This document shows, in pieces, positions 6,324-10,224 of a stretch of 10,224 nt of DNA. Each line of letters begins with the position of its first letter. Position 1 is the first letter of the stretch. The DNA is from an uncultured Oscillospiraceae bacterium (lineage in GTDB: Bacteria; Bacillota; Clostridia; Oscillospirales; Ruminococcaceae), in contig UQGL01000054.1 of the NCBI GenBank assembly GCA_900540595.1, positions 1 to 10,224 of the forward strand. The letters are read 5' to 3'. Below the pieces are notes generated by a model that saw nothing but the letters and a program-made list of their open reading frames with translations, did not search any database and was not told where the DNA came from. The position numbers were made by a program, and so were the translations under genes.

Positions 6324-7820
6324 TCAGAACCCTGCATACATGCCGAAGCCGGAGCTGCCGAAGCCACCGCTCTGCATGATATAGCCGATCAGCAGCGCGA
6401 TCACCAGCGCATAATAGATGGCCCAGCGGTGCTTTTCTTTGGTAAGGCAGATCTCAGCAGGCTTGTTCTTGAACGCAAACGCCCGGCGGGCGTCCAGATA
6501 AAACGCCAGCGCCAGCACCAGCACCGTGAAGGCGTAGTACGCGGCCACCATGATGGCTTTGGCGTAAAAACCGTTGGACGCGGCGGCGTACAACTCGGCG
6601 GCAAACCGTGCGGGCGCCCAGTTAAGGAAACAGCCGCCCAGATACCGGAACGCATCGCCCACGGTCAGCGGCGCGGCGGCAGGGGAGGACCCCACCCGGA
6701 AAAAGACCATGCTCACGCACCACAGCGCAAACACGCCGGCGCGCTTGGCCCACTGCACGCGGGCGGGGGCCTTCTTTTTGGGCTTGCCGAGGCGGCGGTG
6801 CAGCAGCTCCTCACCCAGACGGTAGCAGGCCTGCAAAAGGCCCCACACCACAAAGGGCAGCGTATTGCCGTGCCAGAAGCCCGACACAAAAAACACCGTG
6901 AATACGCAGACCTCGGCGGGCAGGCGGGTCAGCCTGCCGTGTGTCACGCCCGAAACATCGGCCCACGCCAGCGGCATAAAGAGATAGTCCTGCAGCCAGG
7001 ACGAAAAGCTGATGTGCCAGCGGCTCCAGAAGCCGGAAAAGTTTGTGGCAAAAAACGGCGTTTTGAAGTTCTCCGGCAGGGTCAGGCCGAGCAGCAGCCC
7101 CACCGCGCGGGCAACCTCAGAATAGCCGGAGAAGTTGAAATACAGCTGAAAGGTATAAAGCACAGCAGCCAGCACCAGCATGGGGCCGCCGTAGCTGTTG
7201 TAGTGGGGGAACACCTCGTCCACCAGCAGGCCCAGCACATCGCTGACGGCCACCAGCTTAAAAAGGCCCAGCGCCAGCAGCCGCAGCGCCTGCACGGTGC
7301 GGGCGGCGTCAAAGCGATGCTCGGCCTTGAATTGGGGCAGCAGTGCCCCGGCACGGCAGATCGGCCCCTGCGTCACAGTGGCAAAAAAGTTCAGAAACAG
7401 CGCAAAGTCGATGAAGCTTGTCTCGACCTCGCAGTCACCGCGCGCGGCGTCAATCAGGTAGGAGATGGCCGCAAAGGTGTAAAAGCTGATGCCCAGCGGC
7501 ATGGCCACGGCCTGCCAGCCGCCGTCCGTTGCAAACGCGCCGTTGTATTTGAAGAAGGCAAGGATCGCCAGCAGCCCGCCAACGCCGAGGCGCAGCGCTG
7601 CCGTTTTATGCACGCCGCCCCACGCCGCCAGCCCGCGGCCGCACAGGTAGGTGAACACCGCAACAGCGATGGTCACGGGCAGCATGGCCGGCATGGCCAG
7701 CGCGTAGAACACCCAGCTGGCCCCCAGCAGAAAAACGCTTTGCAGCCGCTGCGGCAGGTGCAGATACACCACGGCCACCACCAGCAAAAAGCCGAAGAAC
7801 CCGAAACTCTGCAGGCTCAT
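6324..7820 (-). CDS. MBOAT-family membrane O-acyltransferase (AlgI/DltB/PatB-like)
   Basis: 498 residues, polytopic membrane protein. MBOAT proteins take an acyl group from a cytoplasmic donor and pass it across the membrane to a secreted partner. Family motifs in order: MPLGISFYTF (107-116), QLYFNFSGYSEVARA (225-239), ENFKTPFFATNFSGFWSRWH (250-269), then ISFSSWLQDYLFMPL, and GFWHGNTLPFVVWG (314-327) with the expected catalytic His317. The segment usually written YFDFSGYSDMA here has Asn and Glu in place of the two Asp. ATG at 7820 is chosen over an in-frame ATG at 7838 because GGGAGGT (7827-7833) sits at the right distance from it. It is the first gene of the minus-strand array and has its own promoter. 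The adjacent SGNH gene is its likely partner; the acyl group (probably acetyl) and the acceptor glycan are inferred. Confidence 0.92.
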   Translation of the reverse strand: MSLQSFGFFGFLLVVAVVYLHLPQRLQSVFLLGASWVFYALAMPAMLPVTIAVAVFTYLCGRGLAAWGGVHKTAALRLGVGGLLAILAFFKYNGAFATDGGWQAVAMPLGISFYTFAAISYLIDAARGDCEVETSFIDFALFLNFFATVTQGPICRAGALLPQFKAEHRFDAARTVQALRLLALGLFKLVAVSDVLGLLVDEVFPHYNSYGGPMLVLAAVLYTFQLYFNFSGYSEVARAVGLLLGLTLPENFKTPFFATNFSGFWSRWHISFSSWLQDYLFMPLAWADVSGVTHGRLTRLPAEVCVFTVFFVSGFWHGNTLPFVVWGLLQACYRLGEELLHRRLGKPKKKAPARVQWAKRAGVFALWCVSMVFFRVGSSPAAAPLTVGDAFRYLGGCFLNWAPARFAAELYAAASNGFYAKAIMVAAYYAFTVLVLALAFYLDARRAFAFKNKPAEICLTKEKHRWAIYYALVIALLIGYIMQSGGFGSSGFGMYAGF

Positions 7821-7855
7821 GGCCGCACCTCCCAACATACTATCAGTAATAATTC

Positions 7856-7884
7856 ATTATACATGATTTAACGCAATACCGCAA
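7856..7884 (-). promoter_or_regulatory. Sigma-A-type promoter for the glycan array
   Basis: Minus strand: -35 TTGCGG (7879-7884), 17-base spacer, -10 TATAAT (7856-7861). Transcription would begin near 7849, giving a leader of about 28 bases before the MBOAT start. It is the only strong match I saw ahead of the array, so it may drive all genes down to hflX. Confidence 0.75.
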
Positions 7885-7936
7885 GGGCGATTTGCGCCCC
7901 CCTGCGCCCCTCCTGCGGCGCGAAAAAAAAATAAAT

Positions 7937-7966
7937 TTGGTCACGCAGCGGAAAGTGTGCTATAAT
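7937..7966 (+). promoter_or_regulatory. Sigma-A-type promoter with extended -10 for ktrB
   Basis: Plus strand: -35 TTGGTC (7937-7942), 18-base spacer, -10 TATAAT (7961-7966) with the extended TGC just before it. Transcription would begin around 7973, about 27 bases before the ktrB start. That leaves no room for a c-di-AMP or other riboswitch in the leader. Confidence 0.8.
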
Positions 7967-8000
7967 ACAGCCAATGCAATCGGCAGGAGGGAAAAACACC

Positions 8001-9320
8001 ATGCAGCATATCCGCAATGCGGTCCAACAATTTTTAAAGACGCAGCCCCCGGCGCGGATCATCGCCATCGGCTTTGCGCTGCTGATCCTCTGCGGTGCGG
8101 CGCTGCTCATGCTGCCGTTCTCGGTGCATCCGGGGGTGCATATCACACCGCTGAACGCACTTTTTACCTCTACCAGCGCCGTCTGCGTCACCGGGCTGGT
8201 CGTGGTGGACACCGGCGACACCTTCAGTCTGTTCGGCCAGCTGGTCATCGCGGTGCTGATCCAGATCGGCGGTCTGGGCGTGGCGTCCATCGGCATGGGG
8301 CTGGCCCTTGTGACAGGACGGCGCATCAGCCTGAAGGGCCGTTCCCTTGTGCGGGAGGCGCTGAATGTCGAAAACCTGAACGGCATGGTCAAACTCGTGC
8401 GGGCCGTCCTGCTTATGACGGTGCTGTGCGAGGCAGCGGGCGCGGTGCTGAGTTTTCCGGCCTTTGCCCGGGATCACATGCCGCTGCGGGCGGTCTGGCT
8501 CAGTATTTTTCACTCGATCGCCTCCTTTAATAATGCGGGGTTTGACGCACTGGGCGGCGGCACCAGTCTGATCCCCTACCGGGATGATCTGCTGCTGAAC
8601 ATTGTCACCGATGCGCTCGTCATCGTGGGCGGCATCGGCTTTATGGTCATCCTCGATGTCGGCCGCTGCCGCGGCAATTTCCGCAAAATGAGCTTTCACA
8701 CCAAGGTCGTGCTTTCCACCACGGCGGTGCTGCTCTTCGGCGGCATGGCGCTTTTGCAGCTGACCGACGGCCTTGGCTGGATGACGGCGTTTTTCCAGAG
8801 CATGACGGCCCGCACGGCGGGCTTCTGCACGGTGGATTTCAGCACCCTGAGCAACGCGGGCCTGCTGGTCATTATGCTGCTGATGTTTATCGGCGCATCG
8901 CCGGGGTCCACGGGCGGCGGCATCAAGACGACCACCTTTTTTGTGCTGATGCAGCAGGTGCGGTCGATCTTCTCCAAGCGGCGGCTCGGCGCATTCCACC
9001 GCCGCCTGCCGGACGCTGCGCTGCCCAAGGCTGCGACCATCACCCTGATGGGAATCATCGTTGTCCTGGGCGGCACCTTCGGCCTCTGCATCCTTGAGCC
9101 GGAGACGGATTTTGTCCGGCTGCTGTTTGAGCAGATCTCAGCCTACAGCACGTCAGGGCTTTCCACCGGCATCACGGCGGGGCTTTGCGCCGGCAGCCGG
9201 GTGCTGCTGATCCTTACCATGTTCATCGGCCGCGTGGGTGCGGTGACGCTGCTCTCCCTCTGGGTTGAGCGCCCCGAGCCCACCGCCCGCTATACCGAAG
9301 AAGCCATCACGATTGGGTAA
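8001..9320 (+). CDS. ktrB: K+ uptake channel subunit KtrB (Trk/Ktr/HKT family)
   Basis: 439 residues, the usual size for KtrB. Integral membrane protein of the sodium-dependent Ktr potassium uptake system. Four pore-loop repeats can be seen: TSTSAVCVTGL (56-66), FHSIASFNNAGFD (170-182), SMTARTAGFCT (267-277) and ISAYSTSGLSTG (379-390). The flexible gating segment FIGASPGSTGGGIKTTTF (296-313) follows the third pore region, and the C-terminus EEAITIG is typical of KtrB. An in-frame ATG at 7974 lies at the predicted transcription start without a ribosome binding site. ATG at 8001 has AGGAGG (7985-7990) ten bases upstream and is preferred. ktrA follows after 142 bases and should be co-transcribed. 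Confidence 0.95.
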   Translation: MQHIRNAVQQFLKTQPPARIIAIGFALLILCGAALLMLPFSVHPGVHITPLNALFTSTSAVCVTGLVVVDTGDTFSLFGQLVIAVLIQIGGLGVASIGMGLALVTGRRISLKGRSLVREALNVENLNGMVKLVRAVLLMTVLCEAAGAVLSFPAFARDHMPLRAVWLSIFHSIASFNNAGFDALGGGTSLIPYRDDLLLNIVTDALVIVGGIGFMVILDVGRCRGNFRKMSFHTKVVLSTTAVLLFGGMALLQLTDGLGWMTAFFQSMTARTAGFCTVDFSTLSNAGLLVIMLLMFIGASPGSTGGGIKTTTFFVLMQQVRSIFSKRRLGAFHRRLPDAALPKAATITLMGIIVVLGGTFGLCILEPETDFVRLLFEQISAYSTSGLSTGITAGLCAGSRVLLILTMFIGRVGAVTLLSLWVERPEPTARYTEEAITIG

Positions 9321-9344
9321 ATACGAAGCCGCAAGGCAACCACC

Positions 9345-9423
9345 GTAGGGGCGGATTCCATATCCGCCCGTGCCCGCCTGCCGCAGGCACGGCTCCGCGG
9401 GCGCATATAGAATGCGCCCCTAC
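9345..9423 (+). repeat. 79-bp paired-palindrome element between ktrB and ktrA
   Basis: Left arm 9345-9369 begins GTAGGGGCGGATTCCATATC; right arm 9399-9423 is the GCATATAGAATGC type and ends CCCCTAC. The 29-base interior has its own potential stem (GTGCC near 9370 with GGCAC at 9387-9391). The right arm is identical to 5088-5112. Inverted, the two arms share the loop ATTC(C/T)ATAT but have different paired stem bases. It ends 39 bases before ktrA. Confidence 0.88.
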
Positions 9424-9462
9424 ATACTCTGCCGCCCGGCGCGGCGCAGAAAGGGTACACAT

Positions 9463-10134
9463 ATGTTTGATAAAATGAAAAGTTCCGCCGAAAGCTACGG
9501 TGTCATCGGGCTGGGCCGCTTCGGCACCGCACTGGTAAAAACGCTGTCGGACGCCGGCAAGGAGGTCATCGCCGTTGACAAGGACGAGGCCAAGGTCAAG
9601 GCAGTGCGCGGCTGGACCGATTACGCCTTTGTCATTGACGAGCTGAACGAGGCCGCGCTCAAGGAGACCGGCATGCAGAACTGCGGCACTGTCACGATCT
9701 GCATCGGCGAACGGATCGACATCAGCATCCTGACAACGATGCTTGTCACCAAGCTCGGCGTGCCGCATGTGATCTCCAAGGCGGCCAGCGAGGTACATGG
9801 CGAGGTCCTCAAGCAGCTGGGGGCTGAGGTCGTCTATCCGGAGGCCGATATGGCCGTGCGCATCGGCAAGCGGCTGATCTCAGGCAACCTGCTGGACTAT
9901 GTCGCACTGGGGGACGGTGTCGAGGTGCGCCGCATCGCTGTGGGCGGCAAAATGCTGGGTAAGAGCGTCCGGGAGCTTGACCTGCGCAAGGTCTACGGCA
10001 TCAATGTCATCGCGGTGGAGCATGCCCGCCAGACCAATGTTGAGTTCTCCGCGGACTATACCTTTAAGGACGGCGATGTCATGGCCGTGGTCGGCAAGGT
10101 TGCCAAGATCGACCGGTTTGAGAAGGAGATGTGA
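9463..10134 (+). CDS. ktrA: K+ channel regulatory subunit KtrA (RCK domains)
   Basis: 223 residues, the standard KtrA length. Cytoplasmic ring-forming regulator that binds nucleotides and gates KtrB. The N-terminal RCK domain shows the dinucleotide fold GVIGLGRFG (13-21) with Asp39 at the end of the second strand (VIAVDKDEAK, 35-44), then TICIGERIDISILTTMLVTK (78-97) and HVISKAAS (102-109). The C-terminal RCK domain (about 145-223) includes VRELDLRKVYGINVIAVEH (169-187) and DGDVMAVVG (203-211). In Firmicutes this second domain commonly binds c-di-AMP, which lowers uptake; that is family knowledge and was not tested here. ATG at 9463 has GAAAGGG (9449-9455) seven bases upstream. The frame is open back to 9370, but that part is repeat DNA and was excluded. 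Confidence 0.95.
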   Translation: MFDKMKSSAESYGVIGLGRFGTALVKTLSDAGKEVIAVDKDEAKVKAVRGWTDYAFVIDELNEAALKETGMQNCGTVTICIGERIDISILTTMLVTKLGVPHVISKAASEVHGEVLKQLGAEVVYPEADMAVRIGKRLISGNLLDYVALGDGVEVRRIAVGGKMLGKSVRELDLRKVYGINVIAVEHARQTNVEFSADYTFKDGDVMAVVGKVAKIDRFEKEM

Positions 10135-10140
10135 GGCTGA

Positions 10141-10166
10141 AGGATGAACGGCATCCTCCCAGGAGG
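10141..10166 (+). terminator. Possible weak stem-loops after ktrA
   Basis: AGGATG-AACGG-CATCCT (10141-10157) can form a six-base stem, and CCTCC-CA-GGAGG (10155-10166) a second, overlapping one. The two are mutually exclusive. Neither is followed directly by a U tract, so termination here is uncertain. Confidence 0.3.
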
Positions 10167-10168
10167 CT

Positions 10169-10198
10169 GTTCTTTCTTTTGCCAACAAAAGAAAGAAC
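10169..10198 (+). repeat. Perfect 13-bp inverted repeat, TTCTTTCTTTTG type
   Basis: GTTCTTTCTTTTG (10169-10181) and CAAAAGAAAGAAC (10186-10198) pair perfectly around a CCAA loop. The flank CAAAGAAAATTG continues the purine pattern. No U run follows on either strand, so a classical intrinsic terminator is not supported. I recall similar TTCTTTCTTT/AAAGAAAGAA repeats between genes in related Clostridia. Confidence 0.75.
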
Positions 10199-10224
10199 CA
10201 AAGAAAATTGCCGCTGTTGCGACG

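Noticed and set aside
6267..7871. 534-codon plus-strand frame opposite the MBOAT gene
   Set aside because: Rich in His, Gln, Arg and Gly with no recognisable domain; the complementary strand encodes a complete MBOAT protein with its promoter and ribosome binding site.
7974..8000. Upstream ATG for ktrB at 7974
   Set aside because: It lies at the predicted transcription start and has no ribosome binding site; AGGAGG precedes ATG 8001.
8034..8999. 321-codon minus-strand frame opposite ktrB
   Set aside because: Shadow frame; ktrB has all four pore motifs and normal length.
3551..9423. CRISPR array
   Set aside because: The repeats are palindromic pairs dispersed over kilobases with no regular spacer series and no cas genes.
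3526..9465. Shared ACACATATG at the starts of the flippase and ktrA genes
   Set aside because: A nine-base match at two start codons can occur by chance, and no further similarity surrounds it.

Overview
The window looks like a GC-rich Clostridia chromosome, probably an Oscillospiraceae-type gut Firmicute (Faecalibacterium/Gemmiger/Subdoligranulum-like). This is inferred from AGGAGG-type ribosome binding sites, sigma-A-like promoters, a Gram-positive KtrB/KtrA potassium system, a DltB/DltD-like acylation pair and several short palindromic repeat families in the gaps. One sampled stretch (241-300) is 63% G+C, whereas the first 180 bases are only about 29% G+C.

Layout. Bases 1-141 hold the 5' end of a minus-strand membrane-protein gene that runs off the left edge. 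Its reading frame is broken, or shifted, at an A AAA AAG heptamer. From 7820 down to 201 lies a long minus-strand array: an MBOAT acyltransferase, a membrane-anchored SGNH acyltransferase, a surface-carbohydrate (GT-B-like) protein, a Wzx/MOP-type flippase, a GNAT acetyltransferase and the ribosome-associated GTPase HflX. On the plus strand, 8001-10134 encodes ktrB and ktrA, a sodium-dependent K+ uptake channel and its RCK regulator. The two arrays diverge from 7821-8000, where each has a good promoter.

How the genes may work together. The first four minus-strand genes fit one job: making, flipping and O-acylating a cell-surface glycan. MBOAT would pass acyl groups across the membrane, the SGNH protein would place them on the glycan, the flippase would export lipid-linked units, and the GT-B-like protein would act in the cytoplasm. 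GNAT and hflX are packed behind them (8-base gap, then a 4-base overlap) and are probably read on the same transcript, but their functions look unrelated to the glycan.

The most unusual content is in the gaps. Every wide gap in the minus array, and the ktrB-ktrA gap, carries paired palindromes bounded by GTAGGGG and CCCCTAC. Their stems differ between copies by compensatory changes, and one copy appears to be a chimera of two arm types. Two other repeat types are present at 4978-5038 and 10169-10198. No tRNA, rRNA, CRISPR array, insertion sequence or complete transposase was seen.
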